This document shows, piece by piece, positions 32,636 through 43,261 of a stretch of 64,000 nucleotides of DNA. The notes beneath the pieces were generated by a model. The model was not told where the DNA came from, searched no databases, and saw only the letters and a program-made list of their open reading frames with translations. The DNA is from Selaginella moellendorffii (taxonomy: Eukaryota > Streptophyta > Lycopodiopsida > Selaginellales > Selaginellaceae). The DNA lies in contig NW_003314272.1 in NCBI RefSeq assembly GCF_000143415.4, positions 716,184 to 780,183 of the forward strand, given 5' to 3'. Each line of letters begins with the position of its first letter. Position 1 is the stretch's first letter. The position numbers were made by a program, and so were the translations under genes.

Positions 32636-34757
32636 CTACAAGACGTTGTCCACTTCGGCCATTTCATCTTGCTTGCAGAGATGCTCGAGCAAACTCCCGG
32701 CCTTTCGCCGCGCTCGCATCGTCCCATTCACCGCCAGCTCCGCCAGCGGGAGATACGCCCCGAGCTGGTGCGCCGCCACGACGTGAGCTGAATCGTTAGA
32801 ACACAATGCTAGCAGCACCGCGGCAGCATTCTCCTTCGTCCTGGCCGAGCCGGAGCTGATGAGCTCCACCAGCACGGGCACCGGCGACTCATTCCCGACC
32901 GCCACCCTCCCCTCGTGGTGCGTCACCAAAATGGCCAGGATCGCCAAACTCTCGTCCACCATCCCGGCCCGAGTGTCCAGCAGCTCTCTCATGAGCGCCG
33001 GAACTATCCCCGCCCGGACAGCTCTCGCCTTGTTGCCTTGGTATATCGACAAGTTGAAGAGCGCGGTGGCCGCGTCCTTCTTCCCCCGCAAGCTCCCGCT
33101 GTTGAAGAGATCCACCAGCGTCGGTATCGCCCCAGACGCTCCTATCGTCACCTTGTTCTCGTCCGCCACGGAGAGACTAAACAGCGTCGCCGCCGCGTTC
33201 TCCCTGGCCTCCATGCTGCCACCACGTAGAACTTCCACTATCGGCTCGATGGCCCCGGCTAGAACGATCAGTCCCTTGTTCTGGTCGTGGATGGACAGGT
33301 TGAGCAGCGCCGTGACCGCGTGCTCTTGCGTGCGCTTGTCCTGCGTCGAGAGCAGCTCCACCAGGAGTGGAATCCCTCCGGCCTCGGCGATGCTGATCCT
33401 GTTTTCTATGCTTCTCTTTGCGAGCAAGCGTAGCTCCCCCGCTGCTGCTCGCTTCTCCTCGAGCTGGCCGGTTGCGAGGCGCTGGACCAAGGCCTCTACA
33501 ACCACTAAGTCCGTTGCATGCGGTACGTCTATCCCATGGCTGCTGCTGAGCTTCCCGCTCGGCCTGCTGCTGCCGTATCCTTTCGGTGGCTCCAGGCCGT
33601 GTGTCTCGCACCAGTGAGCAATGAGGCTCCGCAGTACGTAGTTTGGCGTCAGTACCAGATGCGTGAGAGGTTGTCTCGTCTTCGGGCATGTCTTGTGTCC
33701 GGCATCTAGCCACTTTTGGATCGATGCTCGCTCGTAAGTCTGCCAGCCACCAGCAAAAGTGTGTAAGAACAAGGTGAAAGAATAAGGCTCGGCTCGGAGC
33801 TTTTGTCTCACGAGAAAACACCACTAACCTGTCCCGTGGCGACGATGACTGGATCCTTCATCAGCTCCAGTGAGATTGGACACTGGAAGTCCTCTGGAAT
33901 GGCCGGAGGAGCCGGCTTCTCCGCAGGAGCTTCGGGTGTCTCCACCATGGCTGCCTCCGGGTTCTTGGACAGTGCAAGCTCCTGTAGTTTTCCCAGCAAC
34001 GCGTATACCTTGTCGATGTTCTCGTCACGCTTCGTACCAGCAAACATGGCTTGCAGTGCCTGTGACTCCTGTTGCAATTCGGACATTGTTCTCAGGCGCA
34101 ACTTCCCAGCCAGTCTCTCCAGAGCCAGCTTGCAACTGTCTCGGTTTCCGCCCAAGACGGTCACTGCATCTTCCGAAAGCTGTGAATCCAGAGAGCTTTG
34201 TCTGCCTTTGGCTCGACGCAATTGCGAATGCACAAGCACAACCTGTACATTACAGCAGCAGTTTGTCAGCCACTTTGAGACGATCAAGGAGAGATTTTGC
34301 GTGCCTGCTCGTGAACTTCGTCCGACAGGAACAAGGAGTTGTAAGGAAGTTCGTCCAGAGCCTGCCCGAGATTGACGACCGCCGAGCAAAACGCACTGGA
34401 CACGGCTTCTCCCTCTAGCACCTGATTCCAAAAGCCTGCAAACGTCAGCTCCTTTCACATCCAAGAGCAAATTGTTTCTGTTACCAGATAGAGCTTGCTC
34501 CCGCTGTGACACTGGAGCAGCAGCTGCTTGGAGAACTCTAGCGCGCTCTTGAGCGCCTGGAACGACGCGAGCGCTCCCTCGGGCAGCGGCTCCTTGAGAT
34601 CCCTGACTTCCTCAAACAAGGGGCCTAGCAGCTTAATTCTCCTGGCGAGGCTCACGGACTCCTTCCGGTGCGATTTTATGTACTCCCTGTACATGCTGAT
34701 ATCGTTCACGATGTCAAGCAGCGACTGGAAGAGCAACTGCAAAATGACTTCAGCCAT
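32636..34757 (-). CDS. U-box/ARM-repeat E3 ubiquitin ligase (PUB12/13/14 type)
   Basis: Four exons, 34757-34485, 34421-34305, 34242-33829, 33739-32636; 635 residues, normal for this class. Domain order: UND helical region (1-230), U-box (about 260-330: [32 protein letters not shown] then CPKTRQPL), and ARM repeats (about 370-620, for example [26 protein letters not shown]). The product ubiquitinates targets such as receptor kinases in immune and hormone signalling. The junction after exon 2 needs a GC-AG intron: DEVHEQ ends at 34305 and is followed by GC, not GT, before the exon resuming [12 protein letters not shown]. Confidence 0.92.
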
Positions 34758-36346
34758 AGTGAGACCACTTCCCCGTGCTCGTTGCTTGATCTTTCTTCAC
34801 TCTCCGCTGCCTGCCTATCCCAGCTACAAACGATGCTGCTGTCACCCTATCCTAAACGGAAACCAATTCAATCCGCTTGCTTCCTTCAGCATTCCCTACC
34901 CGGAGCTTTGAGCCTCGACCACTTCATCCCTTTTGTCCTGCCTGCTGCTATTCCAGCTCGTCGATATTCCTCCTAGCGCACCTAGGATACTACTAAACTT
35001 CTATACTGCCCGTGTTCTCCTCCCTATTCTTCCTTTCTCTTCTCCTTCTCATCTCTTTCCCTCCCATTCTTTTGTTCCTGTTTCTACTGCTTCTCCCCCT
35101 GCTGCTCGCCAGCCATGGCAATGGTGGGCACATGGCACAGCACATGGTTTGTCGGCCAACTTGGCCAGACGAGACCAGGCCATCCCAGAGCAGCGAACTT
35201 AAGCGGGCAAAGACTGGCAACGGATTTTACCAGAAGCCGAAGAAAATAGAAGTAGATGATGCCAAACACATCCCCATCCGGCATGTGTTCCCCGATCTGA
35301 AAGAGCAAGCGAGAGAGCTTAAGTTAAAAACAAACATAAAATGATAACTAACCATCTCTTCCCAAAGACTTGCCTTTGATTGAAAGAGCTGGAAGAGAGC
35401 TTTACTTAAAACCGGTGAGGAGGAAAGCGTGACATCCCCATCCTTTGATCTGAAAGAGCAAGCGAGAGAGCTTAAGTTAAGAAACGAACAAAAACAAAAG
35501 GAAACCTTCAAGAGCTGATAACTAACCATCTCTTCCCAAAGACCTGCCTGTGATTGAAAGATTTGGAAGAGAGCTTTAGTTAAAACCAGTGAGGAGGAAA
35601 GCGTGACATCCCCATCTTTTGATCTGAAAGAGCGAGCTTAAGACATAAACAAGAAAAAAAAAAAAAAAAACTTTCAAGAGCTGATAACTAACCGTTCTCT
35701 TCCCAAAGACTTGGCCTGTGATTGAAAGAGTTGGAAGCGAGCTTTAGTTAAAACCGGTGAGGAGGAAAGCGTGACATCCCCATCCTTGCTTGCTGCACAC
35801 ATCGTCCTTGCTTCCAGTTAAAAAGAAGGAAGGCGGAAATAAAGTAAAAGAAGAGAATGTGCATTTGGCGTACCCGGGAGCGTGTGTCAGACCGCTCCTC
35901 TCTCTCTCCGACTTTGCCTTGCTGTGATGCTGTTTTGCTTCCTTTGGCTTTTAGCAGCACTCTTTTTCCCATCATTCACGAGAACAGGGAGAGATGGGAT
36001 CAAATGCGGAGCCGAGTGAGGTGGCCAGGCGGCCCAGGCGGCTTTTGTTTAAAGACACAACCAGCTATATCGAGATTTCCGGCCTGAGCATGTTCGCAAG
36101 CATGTGCACTGCACAAAGAAAACCATCACAAAAACAAAGCGATTTGTATAGAAACGAACCTTGAAATCTTTCTGGCTGCTGCTGCTGCTGCAACCATATC
36201 AAATCCGCAGTGTACGAGGACAGGTGAGCAGTTCAATCTCACTCATGGCGCAAGTACACAGTCCCCTACAGATCGAGCATCTTTGTTGGAAAGCAAGACA
36301 AGCTTTAATCAAAGTAAGAAGCAGGGGGGGAAAACACACGCTTTTT
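34758..36346. other. Upstream region of the PUB gene with repeats
   Basis: Holds the pyrimidine-rich PUB upstream flank (34780-35115), the three-unit tandem repeat (35265-35800) and a short CTG run near 36180. No supported gene. Confidence 0.35.
35265..35800. repeat. Three-unit tandem repeat, period about 165-175 bases
   Basis: The block GATAACTAACCATCTCTTCC starts at about 35343 and 35517, with a variant at about 35682. Each is followed by TTGAAAG, GGAAG, GAGAGCTTTA/AGCGAGC, AAAACCGGTGAGGAGGAAAG and CGTGACATCCCCATC. Units differ by small indels and an A-run. Confidence 0.85.
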
Positions 36347-37690
36347 TTACCCGCAAGGCGTCAACTTCTTGTTGCCAGAGCCACGAGGATTTTCATCCTT
36401 CCATCGCTGCCTCATCGTCACTCCCGTCCTTGAGCCCAGGTCGACTTGGAATAACTGCTGGTTTCTCTCTTGCAACTTCCGCATCACCTCCGTCTCTTTC
36501 AGCCCCGCCTGCTCAGTGCTCATGGTTGGCAAACTGCACCACCACCAACCGGGATTTAGCCATCGATAAAAAAGGAGAAAACGTAAAACGAAGAAGGTGA
36601 AGAAGCTAGAAACCTGTGACTGGGTTGGAAGATCTGCGCTGCAAGTCGCTCTGTTATGCTGCTGCCATCCAGACTGGCCGGGCCAAAACAGAGGTTGGTT
36701 GGCACCGTCCGAAATATTTGCTCTCCCTTCAATTGCATCCCGGGCAAAAGTTGCACAGGTGACTGGTCTCAACACCTTTAACTTGGTGATGGCCTCCGGC
36801 CTCGGCTTTGACGTGTCTCTCATCAAGAACGGCTTGAGCAAATCCTGCGCAAAAAAAAAGTAGCTGATACGAGACGAAACCGGAACACACACGCACAAAC
36901 CTCGTTGTTTTCCTTCCGCATTGTTTCCTCCCTTTGAAGCATTTCTAAGAGATCCACCGCCTGCACACAAGTGCATTTACCTTGCACACTGCCAAAGATA
37001 ATTGGACAGGAAACCAAGACGTTGATTCCTGGCGTGAAAAAAGAAAGAGAGCTTACTTCTCTTCATCTGGAATATCTTCGTTTGTCCGTAGTGTCATAAC
37101 TTTGTTTTTGTAGGTAGCACGATTCAAGAGCAACGAGCTGCAAAATCTAAGCTGCAGGAGATTAATGAGAGGAAGGAACGACGGAGGCGTTCCATGCAAG
37201 CAGCTGGAACACAAGTTGTTGATTACGACGACGAAAACACGATGGGAAAAAAAAGATTTTAAAAGAAAGAAAGAAAACTTTTCAGCTCGTCGGATCAGAG
37301 TAGCGTGTCGATGCCACCAATTCACCCTCCAGTATGAGATCCAGAAGCTCACAGGATCTTACAAAGGCCCCAAAAAACTAAAGACTTCCCAAAACAAAAG
37401 AAGAAAAGAATACAAGATCTGAGTATTAGGCGTTAGCTCGCCTAATACTCCAACTTCAATCAACTAAAATAACGAGGGAAAAAAAAAAAAAAGTTCCAAG
37501 CAAGTGCTTCAATTCAACGCTTTGGCATTGTGGCGGCAACCTAATTCCTCATCCTAGACAGGAAAATGCGAGGATCACGCAAGAACGCTCCAGCGGAGGA
37601 GGCGCTACACATACCGGATCGAGCTGGGAAGAAGAGCTCCTTGTGCGCACAATATCACACTTGAATGGAGAGGAACAAGAACAGCGCAAT
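36347..37690 (-). pseudogene. TAP46 (PP2A-interacting protein) pseudogene
   Basis: Diverged direct duplicate of the TAP46 gene at 38551-40231. Matching blocks in the same order: the C-terminal NPRGSGNKKLTPCG with stop at 36347, TMSTEQAGLKETEVM, PVTCATFARDAIEGRANISDG, AVDLLEMLQREE, NEDIPDEE and the exon 1/intron edge near 37615-37690. Frames are broken repeatedly, GPASLVG is lost by a shift, and the RFKRQ/KERKERR exon is scrambled. The promoter-proximal end is truncated. Not expected to make a functional phosphatase regulator. Confidence 0.85.
37421..37450. repeat. Perfect 12-base inverted repeat (hairpin)
   Basis: GAGTATTAGGCG, six-base spacer TTAGCT, CGCCTAATACTC. It lies in the TAP46 pseudogene, where the intact gene has TCAGCTCGCCTAGATAATACTCC, so one arm arose by change at this site. 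Confidence 0.85.
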
Positions 37691-37791
37691 AAACCCTAAA
37701 AGAATCCCACATTCCAACGTATCTCTCAGTGGCTTTGCAAAAAAAGTTCTTTCTTTTATCAACTTGAAATGTCATCACTTCCTGATTTCTT

Positions 37792-38474
37792 TTAATCCAC
37801 ATCCATTCTACGCCTGGACAGTAACCACAGCTCCAGAGCTCTCTTGTGATAGTCATCACTGCAAAAATTACAAGCCGCATCGTCTCCCGGCCGATCATCT
37901 TCCAGGACAGCTTCGGCCTCCTGAAGCAAGAAAAAAGAAGAAAAAACTTTTCGGAAGGAAGAAGAAAATATAGAAGGCAACGAACTTACACTATATCCTT
38001 CAAAGGGTGGCCCTTCTTCCACAATATTGTTCTTTGATTAGATGAGCATACGATGACCTCGACGTTCAAGTTCCGCACGACAACAACATGGATCCTCTCT
38101 ATCCACGATCGTATAAAAGTGAAGAGAAACTTCTCGTCGTCGTCGTCCACGCGAGTGCCGTCATCCTTGAGGTAAGCCAGAAGGAGTGCAGCACGCAACG
38201 CCTTGCAAGGCGACTCCATGAAACTCTCCCGAGAGAGAAGCAAGAGCCGATGATCGCTCAAGCCGAGCTGCTCTGGATTCCTGCAGGTTGAAACACGCAA
38301 TCGGTGACAAAGCAATCACTCACTCAACATTGTTCTTCCTGCTCGACTGCGCGCGAGCACTCCCACTTCTGGCGTTGCTTGTGCAACAATATCATCTTTC
38401 CATTCTACTGGATGCTCACGCAAACATAAACCCTCGAAGTTCTTGCTGCAGCTATACCATGCAAAGTTATCCAT
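37792..38474 (-). CDS. Uncharacterised small protein between the TAP46 copies
   Basis: Model: exon 1 from ATG 38474 (MDNFAWYSCSKNFEG) to a GTGAGT donor near 38321; exon 2 about 38275-37990 (QLGLSDHRLLLLSRESFMES, a DDDDEKF acidic patch, FIRSWIERIHVVVVRNLNVE); exon 3 about 37920-37792 (EAEAVLEDD, NFCSDDYHKRALELW). Exons join in frame if the acceptor is after AATCCAG at about 38277. I do not recognise the protein. No signal peptide. It could be real or a remnant inserted with the duplication; the TAP46 pseudogene promoter end lies just downstream. Confidence 0.45.
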
Positions 38475-38550
38475 AGCTGCCAATAACGAATATCCCGATG
38501 TTATTCTATGCGTTGGAATAAAGAAGAAAAAGAAACAAGACACGCATCTT

Positions 38551-40231
38551 TCACCCGCAAGGCGTCAACTTCTTGTTGCCAGAGCCACGAGGATTTTCAT
38601 CCTTCCAGTCGTCCCACGCTCGCTGCTTGCTCTCCTCTGCCTCATCGTCACTCCCGTCCTTGCTCTCCTCCTCGAGCCAGGTCGACTTGGACTCCTGCTG
38701 CAGCTGCTGGTTCCCCTCTTGCCACTTCCGCATCATCTCCATCTCTTTCAGCCCCGCCTGCTCAATGCTCATGCTCGGCAAGCTGCACCACCGCCAAACC
38801 GGGACTGAGCCAACAGAACAAAAACGAAAAACGAAAAACGAAGGAGGTGAAGAAACTAGAAACCTGTGACTGGGTTGGAAGACCTGCGCTGCAAGTCGTT
38901 CCCTCTCAGTTGTTATGCTGCTGCCAACCAGACTGGCCGGGCCGAACAGAGGTTGATGGCTGTGCTGGTGACCGTCGGAAATATTTGCTCTCCCTTCAAT
39001 CACATCCTGGGCGAAAGTTGCACAGGTTATCGGTTGCGCTGGTCTCAACACCTTCGACTTGGTGGCGGACTCACGATGCCAGGCCTCCGCTTTAGCGTGT
39101 CTCTCGTCAAGAACGGCTTGAGCAAACTCACCTCCGTTCTGCAGGGAAAAGGTGGTTAATACGAGACGAAACCGGAACTCGCACAAACCTCGTTTTCCTT
39201 TCTCACAGCTAATAGCATTGTTTCCTCCCGTTGAAGCATTTCTAAAAGATCCACCGCCTGCAAGTAAAAGCTCATTTGCCACAGTCTACACACACGAGTG
39301 AATTACCTTAGACACTGCCAAAGATAATTGGACAAACCAAGCCTGCAAAGAGAAATCAAGACGTTAATTCGCTGGTGTGGACGAGGAAAAACGAAAAGAA
39401 AACGTACTTCTCGCTCCTCCTCGTCGTCTCCATCTGGAATATCTTCCTCGCCGTAATCAACAACTTGTTTCCCAGCTGCTTGCATGGAACGTCTCCGTCG
39501 TTCCTTCCTTTCATTAATCTCCTGCAGCTTAGATTCTGCAGCTCGCTGCCTCTTGAATCGTGTTATCTACACAAGCGAAGTTAAGAGACTGCGAAAAAAT
39601 CCAAATGCCTTTGCTAGAAAAAAGAAAATTTTTTAAAGGAAAAGGAAAAGACCTTCTCAGCTCTTCGCGTTGCAGGATCAACAGGAGTGTCGCGTGTCAA
39701 TGCCACCAATTCACCCTCGGGTACAAGATCCAGAAGCTCGCAGGATCTAACAAAGGTCTAAAACATCTCAAAAATCATTGTCAAACCAAGAAAACAAATG
39801 AAAGATCACCTTAAGATGATTGATTGCAGCTCTAACAACATCGATACGTTCCGTAGCTGGAGTCCTCTCAGTCAGCTCGCCTAGATAATACTCCACCTTC
39901 GATCAAAGCGCAAAGCTAAGAGAACAAAAACAAGGAGAGCAGCAAAAATTCTTACCAGCAAATACTTTAGGTCGGAAGTGCTAACATCCTCCTTCTTCTC
40001 GTTGCTGGAGAAGATCGCGAGCTTGTCCACCATCTCCTGGCATTGTAGCAGCAACCTAATTCCCTTGTTGAGCTCGTCCTAGACAAGAAAATGCGAGGCA
40101 TCACGAGAACGTTCCAGCGGAGGAGGCGCTACACATACCGGATCGAGCTGGGACGAAGTGCTCCGCGTGTGAAGCGCCTGCGCGCGCTGGAACAGCAGCG
40201 GCAGCGGCACGTCCTCCACGATCTCGCCCAT
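38551..40231 (-). CDS. TAP46: TAP46 / alpha4-type PP2A regulatory subunit
   Basis: IGBP1/TAP42 family protein that binds catalytic subunits of PP2A, PP4 and PP6 and acts downstream of TOR. The ATG at 40231 begins MGEIVEDVPLPLLFQRA; further exons give CQEMVDKLAIFSSNEKKEDV, ELLDLVPEGELVAL, RFKRQRAAESKLQEINERKERR (39540-39480), GEEDIPDGDDEEERE, AVDLLEMLQREE, AQAVLDERHAKAEAWHRE, QPITCATFAQDVIEGRANISDG, GPASLVG, TMSIEQAGLKEMEMM-like and the family's invariant C-terminal DDWKDENPRGSGNKKLTPCG. Several exons with short introns; internal boundaries not all fixed. The 5' end faces the lectin receptor-like gene across 257 bases. Confidence 0.9.
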
Positions 40232-40488
40232 TTCTTCCAAAATGCTATAAACCCTAAAACGCCCAGGCCAGCGTGGCACTTAATGCAAACCCACGTGGCA
40301 CAAACACGTGGCGGTTTAATCGAAGCATTGCTCGACAATGGTGTTCCTTTTTCACATTGTTCTTCTCGTCCACGAAAGGGACAATGGTGTTCGTTGTTCT
40401 TCTCGTCCAAAGTGTTCGTTTTCAGGCTATTCAACGATCTTTGTCTTTGCAAGTTCGTTTTTTCTTCTTTTATTCCAGATCCCTGGCC
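40232..40488. promoter_or_regulatory. Intergenic promoter region with two G-box cores
   Basis: Between the divergent TAP46 and lectin-RLP genes. CACGTG occurs at 40292-40297 and 40305-40310, both followed by G, 13 bases apart. G-boxes are bound by bZIP and bHLH factors; use here is inferred. Confidence 0.5.
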
Positions 40489-41958
40489 ATGGTTCTGCTG
40501 CCTCTGATCCTCTTCTTGCTCTCCACATCGTCAGCGTCTCAGCCTTTCCAAGTTGTTGAAGTCCCTGTCAACTCGAAGTGGACGATCGATCCATCGATTA
40601 ATCCCCAACCGGCGATCATCCAGGCCTCCAACTACAGCTTTGGCTTCACGAAAACTTGCGCCCCTCCTTCACTCCCTCCATCCTTCTACCTGTCGATCTG
40701 GAAGCCCGACTTCAAGGACGTAAATTGCAGCTGTTCTACCACCGTCACCAGCCTCTGGCAAGCCAGCCGCGACTTCCCAGTCTCCGCCAATGCGACCCTC
40801 GCATTTGGAGACGATGGAAACTTAGTCCTGAGCCAGGGATCTCTCCAGGTATGGTCTTCCAACACCTCCGGCCAAGGAGTCGTGGCTATGGTGCTCTATG
40901 TAACCGGGAACCTCGTTCTCCACCGCGAGAAGTTCGAGATAGTCTGGCAGAGCTTCGACCACCCCACGGACTCGCTGCTCGTCAACCAGGTACTAAAGCT
41001 TGGAACCAGGATCGTCTCCAGTGCCTCTCCCACCAACAAAAGCCCTGGAAGCTTTTATCTCGAGCTCCAGCCTCACGCTCTCGTTGGATTCGCTCAGGCC
41101 CCTGGAACGCCACAAACTTACATGATCTGGGACCTGGGAAGCCATGAAGTAGCGTCCCTGGTGCTCGAAGGCTGCACTCTCTTCGCATATAGCAAGCTAG
41201 ACGCTCCGCTAAGATTCAAGAGCTTGAGCTCAGCGCCATTCTGCTTCCCGGGATCTTTCCTCAAGCTCCAACACGATGGCGAGGTGCGCTTCTGGCAGAG
41301 CTTTCGAAGGCGCGATTCCATCGTCGTCGGTAGTAGAATGAGCATTGGTGAGTGTGGAAAGTATGGAGTTATCCTGCAGAAAACCTGCGCCTGCCTCGAT
41401 TTTGATCCATCCACTCTCAAGCTGAAGCCAGTGACCAATGGGAAAAACCCGTGCTCTGTCCCGGAGGAAGTCTCGTCCATGGAGGATCGATGCAACGGTA
41501 GCGCTGCTGTTCCTCACCAGTTCGTGGAAGCTCGCGGCTACGATTATCTGCCGCTCCACTTCATGCAAGGGACCTCCAATCTCTCCGCCACGGATTGCCA
41601 GAAATCCTGCCTCTCGGATTGTACCTGCGTCGCGGCATTCTTCCACCAGTTTGCAACCCAAGAACAAGCCAGCGCCTGCTACCGCGTCAGCGCCCTCTAC
41701 ACAGTCGCGATCGAGCCCCTGCGCCACGGATACGCGTCGGTGATGTTCCTCAAGATCAAGTCCTCTAGAACCCTAACACTACCTCCCGTCATCCAACGCG
41801 GATCCTCCTCCTCCCGCAAGGCGCTGAGGGTCGTCGCCAACACGGCGATCGGCGCCTTCTCGGCGATCACCGCTGCGTCGCTGCTGATCGCGCTCCTCAT
41901 CGCGCGCTGGAGAAGGAGAATGGCAAGAATTTGGGCGGTGGAAGACTTGGAGACTTAG
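40489..41958 (+). CDS. G-type (bulb-lectin) receptor-like protein without kinase
   Basis: Single exon, 489 residues. Signal peptide at about 1-20 (LLPLILFLLSTSSA), a B-lectin domain (about 60-180, with FGDDGNLVLSQGSLQVWSSNTSG and VWQSFDHPTDSLL), a central S-domain part, a PAN/apple-like cysteine region (about 335-430: CNGS, TDCQKSCLSDCTCVAAFF, ACYRVSAL), one transmembrane helix (about 450-475) and a short basic cytosolic tail. The tail ends at 489 with no kinase, so signalling would need a partner. Several N-glycosylation sites. It resembles S-domain receptor kinases truncated after the membrane. Confidence 0.88.
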   Translation: MVLLPLILFLLSTSSASQPFQVVEVPVNSKWTIDPSINPQPAIIQASNYSFGFTKTCAPPSLPPSFYLSIWKPDFKDVNCSCSTTVTSLWQASRDFPVSANATLAFGDDGNLVLSQGSLQVWSSNTSGQGVVAMVLYVTGNLVLHREKFEIVWQSFDHPTDSLLVNQVLKLGTRIVSSASPTNKSPGSFYLELQPHALVGFAQAPGTPQTYMIWDLGSHEVASLVLEGCTLFAYSKLDAPLRFKSLSSAPFCFPGSFLKLQHDGEVRFWQSFRRRDSIVVGSRMSIGECGKYGVILQKTCACLDFDPSTLKLKPVTNGKNPCSVPEEVSSMEDRCNGSAAVPHQFVEARGYDYLPLHFMQGTSNLSATDCQKSCLSDCTCVAAFFHQFATQEQASACYRVSALYTVAIEPLRHGYASVMFLKIKSSRTLTLPPVIQRGSSSSRKALRVVANTAIGAFSAITAASLLIALLIARWRRRMARIWAVEDLET

Positions 41959-42008
41959 GGTTTACGTATGGCCTTCAAAAAATTTTAAACGAAAGCGCCA
42001 TTCTTTGT

Positions 42009-42044
42009 TTGACTTTACATTGACTATGTTGACTTATCCTTGAC
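42009..42044. promoter_or_regulatory. Four TTGAC (W-box core) repeats at about 10-base spacing
   Basis: TTGAC starts at 42009, 42020, 42029 and 42040, each followed by T. It lies 50 bases after the lectin-RLP stop and just before the lectin-1 stop on the other strand. WRKY binding would be possible; function unproven. Confidence 0.5.
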
Positions 42045-42052
42045 TGGAATGT

Positions 42053-42598
42053 CTAACACGCAGGGTTTATGAATCTCCACTGCTGGTTGTCACGGTGGTC
42101 GTAGGGATGAGTGATGAGAAAGCTATTCTCTCTCACGCCGCCATGGGTGTGATCGCCGTGATAGATATCCAAGACCATCTCCGAGTTCTGGTATGTCCGC
42201 AGCGCGAGGTATCTCTCCCCGACCCCGTCCATCATCCAGAGCGACGAGTTTAGGCCCTGCGAGCTCGAGCCGCAAGTGATCCTGTTGCCCGCCGCATGGT
42301 GCTGGAGCGCAAGCCGGGACGAGTAATTGACGATGAGAGTCGCGCTGTGGCCCTCGCGGGGTTGTGGTCTCCGGATCCACATCTGCGAGGAATGCCCGTC
42401 GGCACAGCGCGACATGACCACCACGCGGCTGGAGGCCGTGACGCACAGTGTGAGGTTTGCGCTGGAGACGAGCTGCGCCGCACAGTAAGGCCCCGAGGCC
42501 GACGACGACGCCTCTGCTCGATTCTTGGAGAGTCTGACTGATATTGCTACAAGCAGCAGCAGCAGTGGCACAAGATTCGCGGCGGTTTTCTTCTCCAT
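42053..42598 (-). CDS. Secreted EUL/ricin-B-like lectin, paralogue 1
   Basis: 181 residues, one exon. Signal peptide in the first ~35 residues (ANLVPLLLLLVAISV). The mature domain begins with a Cys (YCAAQLV), shares SANLTLCVT, SRLALQHH, SSLWMM, and ends in a block like the Euonymus-lectin signature: LDIYHGDHTHGGVREN, then DNQQWRFI and a terminal Cys. EUL lectins bind mannose- or galactose-type glycans; secretion points to the apoplast. The ATG at 42598 was chosen over upstream codons because it gives the signal peptide. Tandem with paralogues 2 and 3 on the same strand. Confidence 0.62.
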   Translation of the reverse strand: MEKKTAANLVPLLLLLVAISVRLSKNRAEASSSASGPYCAAQLVSSANLTLCVTASSRVVVMSRCADGHSSQMWIRRPQPREGHSATLIVNYSSRLALQHHAAGNRITCGSSSQGLNSSLWMMDGVGERYLALRTYQNSEMVLDIYHGDHTHGGVRENSFLITHPYDHRDNQQWRFINPAC

Positions 42599-43261
42599 GA
42601 AGGGTGATCGAATCACTGTTTGCCTGCAGGAAAAGGAAGAACTTTGAACAGCATACAATTTGGATGGAGACCATCGCCATGGAAGCATTGCCATGTTTCG
42701 ATGGAAAACTAAAAGTCTGGAAGAAGTAACGTACTGCACAACGATATTGCTGATCGATTGCCTCACTCCATAGCCAAAGTTGATCAGAGGAGAACTTCCC
42801 TACTGCTATATATTCAAGTAGAGAATGTAAAGATGCAGTTTCTTGGTTTTGTTATAAAAAGCTGGGCATTCCGGACGAGCGGATGCCCTTTCTCGGTATT
42901 TTAAAGTTTTTGAAAGTGATCAGCAGCTTCTTGTGTATTGCCATTCTTGATTTCTTTTAACTCTCCTTCCAGAAAGTGGACTGAAAGATTTTTTTTTCTT
43001 TTCTGCTCGTATATACAATGCAGCCAATGCACTCGGTGACAGCAAATGCGTGGGTTGTTTCGAGGATTTCGGAGATACTTGTCGACGCAGGTGTGTACGA
43101 AACTTAGACTCTGAGAAAAAACAGAGTTTTGCAGCAAAGGATGCTCTAGACGAGGATGAGGACCGACTCAATCAACATCCCAGGAATCTGGCATAGATCA
43201 ATCTCTTGGTTTTCTATTAAGTCAATCGAGATTTCACTTGAATCTTATTGTACTGATTTGT
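42599..43261. other. Intergenic region between lectin paralogues 1 and 2
   Basis: Contains a TATA-like CTATATATTCAAG at about 42805 (minus-strand promoter of paralogue 1). No supported gene. Confidence 0.4.

Noticed and set aside
32191-32799. 202-codon plus-strand open frame before the PUB gene
   Set aside because: Lys/Arg/Glu-rich low-complexity translation of A-rich DNA overlapping the PUB 3' end; no conserved feature.
32859-33617. Ser/Ala-rich plus-strand open frame
   Set aside because: Antisense of PUB ARM repeats.
35265-35800. LTR pair of a retrotransposon
   Set aside because: Three direct units without primer-binding site, polypurine tract or internal coding.
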